Source: Bacteroidales bacterium GP1 (GTDB lineage: Bacteria > Bacteroidota > Bacteroidia > Bacteroidales > Muribaculaceae). Taken from it: DNA of 12,597 nucleotides. Where the stretch lies: positions 1 through 12,597 of the forward strand of contig DAAI01000028.1 in assembly GCA_001701105.1 (NCBI GenBank), given 5' to 3'. Both the position numbers and the translations under genes were made by a program. Below the pieces are notes generated by a model, which saw only the letters and a list, made by a program, of their open reading frames with translations, searched no databases and had not been told where the DNA came from. This document shows positions 6,695-12,597 of this stretch, one piece after another; the first letter of the stretch is position 1, and each line of letters begins with the position of its first letter.

Positions 6695-7666
6695 ATGGAT
6701 TTAACACATGTATTGCTGTATGCCATAGTGCCTATCATCGTGGTGATGCTGGCCGGCTTCATTGCAGGCAAGAAAGGGGCGTTTACAGGGGAGGATGCAA
6801 AGAAATTCAACAAGGTAGTTCTTGATTTTGCACTTCCGGCAGCCCTATTCGTATCCATCGTCCAAGCGAGCCGCGATATGCTGGTGAAAGACATAAAGCT
6901 CACGATAGTCTCCACGATTGGAATAATGGCCTCGTTCATGCTTGTCTATTTCGTGTTCAGATATTGCTTCAAGAAGAATACCGGGGCCGACGCTGCCGTA
7001 TCCGCCCTGATCAGCGGCTCGCCGACGATTGGATTTCTCGGTTTTGCCGTGCTGGAGCCAATCTTCGGAACATCTCCCTCCGTGGCGCTGGTAGTGGCCA
7101 TTGTAGGCATCGTGGTCAATGCCATTGGCATTCCCGTAGGATTATCGTTGATGAATGCCTCGCTTGCCAAGCAAAATCCTAATGCCAAGAAAGAAAGCGC
7201 ATGGAAACCGGTGCTCAAAGCCTTGAGTCAGCCTGTGGCATGGGCTCCTATTCTGGCTGTAGTATGGGTGCTGGTCGGAATTCCATGGCCCAAGGAATTG
7301 AGTCCGTCATTCGATCTCATTGCCAAGGCGAATGCCTCGATGGCCGTATTCTCGGCAGGCATCACGCTGTCGGCGATAAAATTCAGCATCAATACGCAGG
7401 TGATCCTCGGCTCGATAATGAAGATGATCGTGATGCCGGCAATAGTACTCGCCATCGCGCTCGCCTTCCATATGGATCCCCTTAATGTGAAAATGCTTGT
7501 CGTGGCCTCTGCACTTCCGCCGGCATTCTCCGGCATCATCATTGCCGATGAATATAACACATACGTAGCCACAGGCACATCCTCATTGACCCTCTCAGTG
7601 ATCCTGTTCGTAGGCTTCTGTCCGTTGTGGATATGGCTTACCGACCTCTGCCTGCGTGCTTTCTAA
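6695..7666 (+). CDS. AEC (auxin efflux carrier) family transporter, probable oxalate/formate carrier (YfdV-like)
   Basis: A 323-residue, very hydrophobic inner-membrane protein with about ten predicted membrane segments, roughly at 5-25, 38-58, 68-90, 100-120, 128-150, 176-196, 205-227, 235-258, 265-284 and 292-316. AEC-type marks are KKFNKVVLDFALPAALF near segment 2, the polar SGSPTIGFLGFAVLEPIFG in segment 4, and ASALPPAFSGIIIADEYN with VATGTSSLTLSVI at the end. AEC proteins in anaerobes and enterobacteria move small organic anions such as malate. In E. coli the family member YfdV sits directly after the oxalate genes yfdW and yfdU, as here. I therefore infer oxalate uptake, possibly in exchange for formate. 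It is unrelated to OxlT, the MFS antiporter of Oxalobacter. It is the last gene of the cluster, with a terminator 24 bases beyond the stop. Family is firm; substrate is from context. Confidence 0.88.
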   Translation: MDLTHVLLYAIVPIIVVMLAGFIAGKKGAFTGEDAKKFNKVVLDFALPAALFVSIVQASRDMLVKDIKLTIVSTIGIMASFMLVYFVFRYCFKKNTGADAAVSALISGSPTIGFLGFAVLEPIFGTSPSVALVVAIVGIVVNAIGIPVGLSLMNASLAKQNPNAKKESAWKPVLKALSQPVAWAPILAVVWVLVGIPWPKELSPSFDLIAKANASMAVFSAGITLSAIKFSINTQVILGSIMKMIVMPAIVLAIALAFHMDPLNVKMLVVASALPPAFSGIIIADEYNTYVATGTSSLTLSVILFVGFCPLWIWLTDLCLRAF

Positions 7667-7690
7667 TGCTTTGGCACAGACCTTAAAGGC

Positions 7691-7723
7691 GAGGATGTCC
7701 TCTGCGGGCATCCTCATCTTTTT
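7691..7723 (+). terminator. Intrinsic terminator of the oxalate cluster
   Basis: GAGGATGTCC (7691-7700) pairs with GGGCATCCTC (7706-7715) over 10 bp including one T-G wobble, with a TCTGC loop, followed by ATC and five T's (7719-7723). This is a textbook rho-independent terminator on the plus strand, 24 bases past the carrier stop and 12 bases before the end of the converging endonuclease gene. The same stem may also stop minus-strand transcription, though it lacks a U-run there. Confidence 0.85.
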
Positions 7724-7735
7724 GCCGGATCGTGT

Positions 7736-9448
7736 TCACTGGATTGCGACCTTGCGCGGGAGATGGCCCGCAGCCGTGAGAAGGTAGATGCCGGGCTGAA
7801 GCCGGAGTGTCTCACCATGATCCACGGAAGAGGGCCCGAATACCATCCGCCCCTGTAGGTCGCATATACAGAGGGCATCGACGGGCTGCCCGTCGCCTGA
7901 AAGGATCATTATGCCATCTTCAATAACGCTAACGCGGAACGGCACTTTTGTCTGAAGCATTGAGATTCCGGAATCGGCGGCAACATAAATTGTGTTTGAG
8001 GCCAGCGACATCATGCCGAGTCGGGAATACTGCACGCTGTAGCTTTCAGCTATTGCGGGGTCGCGGTCGGTCAGGGTGAGCGAGGTATAGCCCGTCTCAT
8101 AAGTTTCCGTTTCCTCATCGCCATCATAATATCTTATTCGGGTAAGGATATAATAGTCAGCCACTTCATTTGGGGCCAACCAATTGGCCGTATATGCTGA
8201 GGGAGTTATGTCGGTCGGCTCCAGAGCCAGCAGTGGGTTCAAAACGGGGGGAGTCTCTGCACTTCCTTTGAGATTTACCTTTACCGAGCCTTCAAGACCG
8301 CCGTCATAAAGAATCAGGGCAGCTTCGTGGAGTCCCTCCTCATCGGGAAGGTAAGTGATGTTAAGAAGATATCCTCCGGTTGCATTCAGTGCGGACGCCG
8401 GAATGGAAGATGTCTCCGGGATAAACGTTACCGCGTCGGCACCGACCACTCTTACCGATAGCGATTCCGTGAAATTCGCACCTTTGATCTGGAGTGCGCG
8501 TGTGAGTGAATGGCCGGCTGCTATGGAGCCAAAATCAAGGTATTCTCCATTCACCGGTTCCGTTATTTCGGGGTCGCCCGTGCTCGGAGGAGTAGGGTCG
8601 GTGTTCTCCTGATCGGCCAATATGAAAATCTCCCCCTGTCGCACGCCCCATATATATTCAGCCAATTCAGGAAAGTCCACAAAAGGATTGCGGTTTCCCT
8701 GATGCTGCTCCACGAGATTATTTCGGTCGATCTCCTTCTGGCTTACGCGATCCTGCCGCGACCATTGCAAGAGCATATTTACCGCCCATGGCACGAGCGT
8801 GGGATATGCCTCCTTTCGGAACATATAATTTATCACCCAATTTATATCGTCGTAAACAGTGGCCATATAGAACACGGTGCGTGCGAAATCACCCTTGTAT
8901 TCATCATCAGGCTCAAAAACGCGTGGTGCGCCGCCACCATAGCCGGATTTTGGCGTGCCGACGCGTGTCACGCCATTATTGAACGCCGGATTATCTGTCG
9001 GTCCGAAGGGGTAATTGCTCTTGGCCTGATTGGCCGGCCCATTCGAGGGGTAGAGATTCCAGAGGTCGGAATAGGCGGGCGTATATTCTACGGAGCCATT
9101 TTGCTTCCACCATGATTTGGGCACTGAATGCTCGCGTTGCATCCCATAAGATGAAAAGCTCTGGAAAGCGGTCTGGCCCTGCGCAATAAGGCAAACTTCA
9201 TCTGAGTACATATCCCACCATCGCTTGGCGTTGTTGACGAGTTCGGGATATACATCAGTATATTGCCAATATCCGGGGAGCTGGGAATATACGAGCGTCT
9301 GGTGAGCGGCCACGCAACTCTTGGCCGCGCTTTTGAGGCTTTCTTTTTGCTTGCCGTCCATCCGGTCGTAATAGCCCGTGCGGTAACCGGCTCCGGCCGT
9401 CTCAGCCAACCCGAGGCATATCGTGATAATGAGCAGGAATCTTTTCAT
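7736..9448 (-). CDS. Secreted endonuclease I-family nuclease with Ig/FN3-like domains and probable T9SS C-terminal domain
   Basis: A 570-residue secreted protein. The signal peptide is about residues 1-20 (MKRFLLIITICLGLAETAGA). The endonuclease I domain (EndA/NucM/Vvn type, non-specific DNA/RNA cleavage) spans about 22-270. It includes GYYDRMDGK, KRWWDMYSDEVCLI, the catalytic REHSVPKSWW with His107 as expected general base and Glu106 as metal ligand, DLWNLYPSNGPANQAKSNYPFG at 128-149, and GDFARTVFYMATVYDD. After a Pro/Thr linker (280-300) comes a beta-sandwich resembling choice-of-anchor D or Ig-like domains (303-396), then an FN3-like region (405-490). The last about 70 residues (ICDLQGRMVF, LQPGIYLL, RKVAIQ) look like a type IX secretion sorting domain. 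The start is set at the ATG at 9448; a TTG two codons upstream is less likely. It is third in an operon with two lipoprotein-type surface proteins, 60 bases after the previous stop. In the second motif Trp130 stands where His is common. Nuclease family call is strong; surface export by T9SS is inferred. Confidence 0.9.
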   Translation of the reverse strand: MKRFLLIITICLGLAETAGAGYRTGYYDRMDGKQKESLKSAAKSCVAAHQTLVYSQLPGYWQYTDVYPELVNNAKRWWDMYSDEVCLIAQGQTAFQSFSSYGMQREHSVPKSWWKQNGSVEYTPAYSDLWNLYPSNGPANQAKSNYPFGPTDNPAFNNGVTRVGTPKSGYGGGAPRVFEPDDEYKGDFARTVFYMATVYDDINWVINYMFRKEAYPTLVPWAVNMLLQWSRQDRVSQKEIDRNNLVEQHQGNRNPFVDFPELAEYIWGVRQGEIFILADQENTDPTPPSTGDPEITEPVNGEYLDFGSIAAGHSLTRALQIKGANFTESLSVRVVGADAVTFIPETSSIPASALNATGGYLLNITYLPDEEGLHEAALILYDGGLEGSVKVNLKGSAETPPVLNPLLALEPTDITPSAYTANWLAPNEVADYYILTRIRYYDGDEETETYETGYTSLTLTDRDPAIAESYSVQYSRLGMMSLASNTIYVAADSGISMLQTKVPFRVSVIEDGIMILSGDGQPVDALCICDLQGRMVFGPSSVDHGETLRLQPGIYLLTAAGHLPRKVAIQ

Positions 9449-9468
9449 TGCCAATTATTTAATAGAGA

Positions 9469-9494
9469 TTGCCGGAGAATCACTCCTCCGGCAA
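9469..9494 (-). promoter_or_regulatory. Intercistronic hairpin upstream of the nuclease gene
   Basis: On the transcribed minus strand TTGCCGGAG (9494-9486) pairs perfectly with CTCCGGCAA (9477-9469) around an 8-nt loop. It lies 14 bases after the lipoprotein stop codon and 20 bases before the nuclease ATG. No strong U-run follows (TCTCTATTAAATAATT), so attenuation, mRNA stabilisation or processing are the options. It could set a lower nuclease level than that of the two upstream proteins. Confidence 0.55.
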
Positions 9495-9508
9495 CCATCA
9501 TAGACCGA

Positions 9509-11269
9509 TCAACGCGCAGATACTGTCAGATTCTTGATTTCCCAAGTATCCGCGGCCACATCTGTGGATTCATATTTGAAGCCGATCTGCACTTTCTTGC
9601 CGGCAAAGCCGGAGATGTCCACATCGCCGGAAGAAGCGAAATTCCATGTTCCGGCCGCAGGCCATTCAGGAATCGGCACCTCCACCCAGTTTTCACTGCC
9701 GGCTATGCGAATCACAAATCCGCACAACTCGCGCAGACCGCCATCGCTCTGGAACTTGGCGGCATGGGAGAATTCCACCTTGGCCTCCAGCTTGCCGGAA
9801 AGGTCGATTTCAGGAGAGTAGGCATAGCTGAGCGATTTATGAGCTGTGCCCGCATACGCGCTGCCATTCAGATAGTACTTGCCGTTGTATTGCTTCCAGC
9901 TCCATACACGCGTGATTCCTGCTCCGAGGGAGATGTTGTCGAATGTCCAGTTGCACGTGGCATCGTTTTCATCGAGCGCAGAATAAACCACTTCAAAGTT
10001 CTCGGCAGGAGGGGTGATTTCAATTCCCTCGATGTCGAAGCTGCCATATTTTCCTGTCACGTCGGGCACTCCGGGCATCCCGAGATAAGAAGTAAATGTG
10101 CCTGTCACCTCCATCCGCTTCCCATATACCTCCGGATTATCGATAAGGTTGGCCTTGCTGCGCAGGAGAGAACGCTGCGGAAGGGCAATGCTCATGCACT
10201 TTGTCCAGTCCTTCACGTCGGGCGAATCGGCGATCACGATATTATTGTCGAGTTCAGCAGCATTACCGAAAATAATGTCGTCGTTGCTCGTCACGGCGCT
10301 TACACCGGCCTTTACCGATCCAACCACATACCCGGATAGCCAGCCGTTGCGTCCGGCATTCTCGGGCATCAGGGCTTCTTCCACACTATATGGCTTCTCT
10401 TTGCTTCCTTTGTCGGAGATCATCACATCGGCCGTATTGCGGACAGTGAGCTGCCATGAATCGCCGTAATATCCCAAAATTCCGCGCACGGAGCCTTTGC
10501 CTTTGGGGAGTGTATCATTATAGAAGCTCGAATACCCTGAATTGCGCACGGCGATGCTGTCGTTGCCGTCGTTATAGAGATAGCGTGACACGGTCTCCTG
10601 ATATGGCGCGTAAGTTACTTCTCCCCCCTGGCGGAAATGCACGTTTCGCAATTCCACGAGCTGCCCCTGCATCTTTATGGGGTCGAGTCCGGAAAGGGGA
10701 AGGTCGAGCTTTACGCAATACATGGATTCGGAGGGCCATTGGGCGTTCATCTCCACATTTTGACATTCCGTGGCGGGGAAGCCATTTTTCTCGGCGTGGT
10801 TCAGCCAATAATCATAGGCCATGAAGCCGAGCTGGGGCGCACCGTTATAGGGCGTGCCGGGCCACCCTATCTGCTGAAAACCCCGGTAATAACCGATCCA
10901 TAAATCCGTCATATCCACCACCACTTCCTGACCGAGACGATAATCGGTGTACATATTGCTCTGATTCACGGAGAATGGGAGAGCCGCCGTCTCGTCCTGA
11001 ATCACTATCTGCTTATAGATATTCCCCGAAGCGTCGCTCGATACCACACGCCCGTGAATGATATAATGCTCGCGCGTCGTGCTGTCCTTGAGTCCGATAA
11101 TCTCCGTCTTGTTCTCGAATATCGTCTTTAGTTCTGCGATTGTGGTGTTCGCTTTGATCGAGGCTTCGGGCTTGTCGAGCACCTGCACGGGCATATCGGC
11201 CTGACACCCCGCGAGCCCCATGGCCCCGAGGAGCATGAGACTAAAGTAGATTTTTATATTCCTTTTCAT
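9509..11269 (-). CDS. DUF5689/DUF6359-type surface lipoprotein
   Basis: A 586-residue lipoprotein with signal peptide MKRNIKIYFSLMLLGAMGLAGC and lipobox LAGC (Cys22). Residues about 33-283 look like DUF5689: TTIAELKTIFENK, IIHGRVVSSDASGNIYKQIV, IQDETAALPFSVN, LGQEVVVDMTDLWIGYYRGF. DUF5689 is an OB-fold-like domain related to those accompanying bacterial surface nucleases. Residues about 287-418 look like DUF6359, also OB-like (SGYVVGSVKAG, DNNIVIADSPDVKDW, GKRMEVTGTFTSYLG). Residues 434-586 are a beta-rich module similar to choice-of-anchor/adhesin domains, shared with the protein upstream in the operon (WSWKQYNGKYYLN, SPEIDLSGK, ELCGFVIRIAG). No catalytic motif is seen, so a binding role at the cell surface is likely. 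Its start is 18 bases after the stop of the upstream gene and its stop 60 bases before the nuclease start, so all three are probably one transcript. Domain names are recognised by pattern, not by search. Confidence 0.8.
   Translation of the reverse strand: MKRNIKIYFSLMLLGAMGLAGCQADMPVQVLDKPEASIKANTTIAELKTIFENKTEIIGLKDSTTREHYIIHGRVVSSDASGNIYKQIVIQDETAALPFSVNQSNMYTDYRLGQEVVVDMTDLWIGYYRGFQQIGWPGTPYNGAPQLGFMAYDYWLNHAEKNGFPATECQNVEMNAQWPSESMYCVKLDLPLSGLDPIKMQGQLVELRNVHFRQGGEVTYAPYQETVSRYLYNDGNDSIAVRNSGYSSFYNDTLPKGKGSVRGILGYYGDSWQLTVRNTADVMISDKGSKEKPYSVEEALMPENAGRNGWLSGYVVGSVKAGVSAVTSNDDIIFGNAAELDNNIVIADSPDVKDWTKCMSIALPQRSLLRSKANLIDNPEVYGKRMEVTGTFTSYLGMPGVPDVTGKYGSFDIEGIEITPPAENFEVVYSALDENDATCNWTFDNISLGAGITRVWSWKQYNGKYYLNGSAYAGTAHKSLSYAYSPEIDLSGKLEAKVEFSHAAKFQSDGGLRELCGFVIRIAGSENWVEVPIPEWPAAGTWNFASSGDVDISGFAGKKVQIGFKYESTDVAADTWEIKNLTVSAR
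9512..9970 (-). repeat. Copy B of a duplicated 153-codon C-terminal module
   Basis: This segment encodes the last 153 residues of the DUF5689 lipoprotein and is homologous, at about half of positions by eye, to the last 153 residues of the protein encoded just upstream (11291-11749). Shared blocks include LGAG, VWSWK-YNG, YLN-SAYA, LSYA-SP-IDLSGK, HAAKFQ, LCGF and ADTWE. Small internal length changes cancel out. It reads as a domain duplication between neighbours rather than a DNA repeat. Confidence 0.75.
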
Positions 11270-11287
11270 TTGTCTGCTCAGTTTTGG

Positions 11288-12597
11288 TTATTTACCCGTT
11301 ACCTTTACCGATTTCACTTCCCATGTGTCGGCTCCGGCGGCACTCGACCCATATCTGAATGCGAGTTCAATTTTCTTTCCGAGGAAATCCTTGAGATCCA
11401 TATCGCCGGAATTTACGAATGTCCATCCGGTGGTGCCGGGCCATTTCTTGATTGAAAGGTCGGTCCATTTATCTGTGCCGGCCTCGCGCACGCAGAAGCC
11501 GCAGAGGTCGCGTAGCGTGGTCTGGAATTTTGCGGCATGCTCGAAGCTGACGCTCGCCTCTGTCTTGCCGGAAAGGTCGATCACCGGCGAGATGGCATAG
11601 CTCAGTGCCTCCTTCGCTGAACCCGACGCGTAGGCGCTCGCATTGAGATAATGGGAGCCGTTGTATTCTTTCCAGCTCCACACATAGGAGAGGCCTGCGC
11701 CGAGAGTTACGTTATGGAACGTCCAGTCGCAAGAATCGGAGTCAGGATTGAGGCCGGAATAAATATCCGTTTCCGACGGAGGGGTCACCGGATCCACTTC
11801 AGGGGCATCGCCGATGTTGATATTGTCGATGCCGTAGGTGGTGGAATTTCCATTACCCCCCTTTTCGGAGTAATATCTCCACGCGATGTAGACAACTCCG
11901 CTGAATGCCGATAGATCCACGGTGCCTGATGAAACCCAGTCGCTGTAGCCGTTTGCCGGCGGAGTAGGAATGGTAGCAGCCAGTTTAGTGCGTTTGGCTT
12001 TGGCGAGGTCGACATCGTCAAGGGCATATACCTCCAGGATTGAATTCTCGGCCGGATATGCTGCCTGAGTCACAAAAGTGAGAGTCTTCTTGTTGGCTTT
12101 GTCGATATTTACGGGGGGAGCTATCAGCCAGTTTTCGTAGGGGCCTCCCGCGTCATTTCCGAGATAGGCGGAGACGGTGATGTAGTTGTTGCCGCTAAAT
12201 TCACGGATGTACCATCCGCTGAGCCCACCGGCCACCGCCACATTCTGCCATCCTTCCAAAATGTAGGTGGAGAGCTTATCGCTGATGCTGAAACTCTGCC
12301 AGAGACAGGGCAGCGGCTCCACGGGTCCTTCCGGCTCGCTCTGGATACCCTTGTCGCCCCAGTTATATTCAGAGACGGAGCGCACTCCATATACGCCGCA
12401 ATATTTTGAGCCTGTCGTGCCTTTTACGCATACTTGCCTGCCGAGATTTTCAGGATGGTCGGCAAGGTTGAGCGCTGAGCGGGCCGCTCCGGAAGGGAGC
12501 TGGACGCTGGCGCATTTTTCCCAATCGGTCTCATCCGGGCGCACGGAGATAAGCATATTAGTGGCCACGCTGCAAGGATTGTCATCAGTAGGAATGC
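11288..12597 (-). CDS. DUF6359-like surface protein with two adhesin-type (choice-of-anchor J-like) modules, 5' end cut by window
   Basis: The frame is open to the right edge (IPTDDNPCS precedes the GTG codon at 12568), so the N-terminus, and any lipoprotein signal, lies outside; 435 residues are visible. Counting from that GTG codon, residues 1-75 are the end of a DUF6359-like OB domain (TNMLISVRPDETDWEKCASV, LPSGAARSALNL, GRQVCVKGTTGSKYCGVYGV). Residues about 88-254 look like a choice-of-anchor J/cleaved-adhesin sandwich (WQNVAVAGGLSGWYIREF, YENWLIAPPVNIDK, YIAWRYYSEKGG, TTYGIDNINIGD). Residues 274-426 are the module shared with the next gene (VWSWKEYNGSHYLNASAY, LCGFCVREAG, GADTWEVKSV). 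The GTG at 12568 is internal to the DUF6359 domain and should not be used as the start. It is the first visible gene of the minus-strand operon, 18 bases before the DUF5689 lipoprotein. No catalytic motif is visible; a ligand-binding surface role is inferred. Confidence 0.75.
   Translation of the reverse strand, partial: IPTDDNPCSVATNMLISVRPDETDWEKCASVQLPSGAARSALNLADHPENLGRQVCVKGTTGSKYCGVYGVRSVSEYNWGDKGIQSEPEGPVEPLPCLWQSFSISDKLSTYILEGWQNVAVAGGLSGWYIREFSGNNYITVSAYLGNDAGGPYENWLIAPPVNIDKANKKTLTFVTQAAYPAENSILEVYALDDVDLAKAKRTKLAATIPTPPANGYSDWVSSGTVDLSAFSGVVYIAWRYYSEKGGNGNSTTYGIDNINIGDAPEVDPVTPPSETDIYSGLNPDSDSCDWTFHNVTLGAGLSYVWSWKEYNGSHYLNASAYASGSAKEALSYAISPVIDLSGKTEASVSFEHAAKFQTTLRDLCGFCVREAGTDKWTDLSIKKWPGTTGWTFVNSGDMDLKDFLGKKIELAFRYGSSAAGADTWEVKSVKVTGK
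11291..11749 (-). repeat. Copy A of a duplicated 153-codon C-terminal module
   Basis: This is the partner of the segment at 9512-9970. It encodes the C-terminal 153 residues of the partial DUF6359-like protein. Relative to the other copy it has one extra residue in ASGSAKEALSYA and two fewer between HAAKFQ and LRDLCGF, so total length is kept. Placement of the same module at the C-terminus of two adjacent genes suggests duplication within the operon followed by divergence. Confidence 0.75.

Noticed and set aside
9263..10339. 358-residue plus-strand open frame over the nuclease and lipoprotein genes
   Set aside because: It crosses two real minus-strand genes and their intergenic hairpin and shows no family features.

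Overview
The window looks like a chromosomal segment from a gut-type member of the Bacteroidota, order Bacteroidales. This rests on an outer-membrane beta-barrel protein with the plug and EVTVTAN-type N-terminal boundary of that phylum, DUF5689- and DUF6359-type lipoproteins, a nuclease with a probable type IX secretion C-terminal domain, and A-rich rather than Shine-Dalgarno leaders before start codons. A Muribaculaceae-like host would fit the oxalate genes and moderate GC, but that is inference and was not tested by any search.

Layout. (1) 1-2032, plus: 3' part of a TonB-plug/beta-barrel outer-membrane protein, followed by a GC-rich hairpin at 2047-2080 that it shares with the converging next gene. 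(2) 2166-3003, minus: OmpA-family lipoprotein broken by a single extra base near 2295. (3) 3004-3464: divergent, AT-rich regulatory region with small inverted repeats. (4) 3465-7666, plus: a three-gene oxalate-breakdown cluster made of formyl-CoA:oxalate CoA-transferase (frc), oxalyl-CoA decarboxylase (oxc) and an AEC-family membrane carrier. It has hairpins in both intercistronic gaps and ends at a good intrinsic terminator (7691-7723). (5) 12597-7736, minus: a three-gene, closely spaced operon whose promoter lies outside the window. It encodes a surface protein with a DUF6359-like domain (cut by the window edge), a DUF5689/DUF6359 lipoprotein, and an endonuclease I-family secreted nuclease with a probable T9SS sorting domain.

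How the genes work together. The carrier would import oxalate and perhaps export formate. Frc would move CoA from formyl-CoA to oxalate, and Oxc (ThDP-dependent) would decarboxylate oxalyl-CoA to formyl-CoA and CO2, which re-primes Frc and consumes a proton. The order frc-oxc-AEC is the same as yfdW-yfdU-yfdV in E. coli. In the minus-strand operon, a secreted nuclease is co-transcribed with two cell-surface proteins carrying OB-fold-like and carbohydrate/adhesin-like domains. I read this as a surface module for capturing and cutting extracellular nucleic acid, which is the least-characterised system here.

No tRNA, rRNA, CRISPR array, transposase or integrase was seen.
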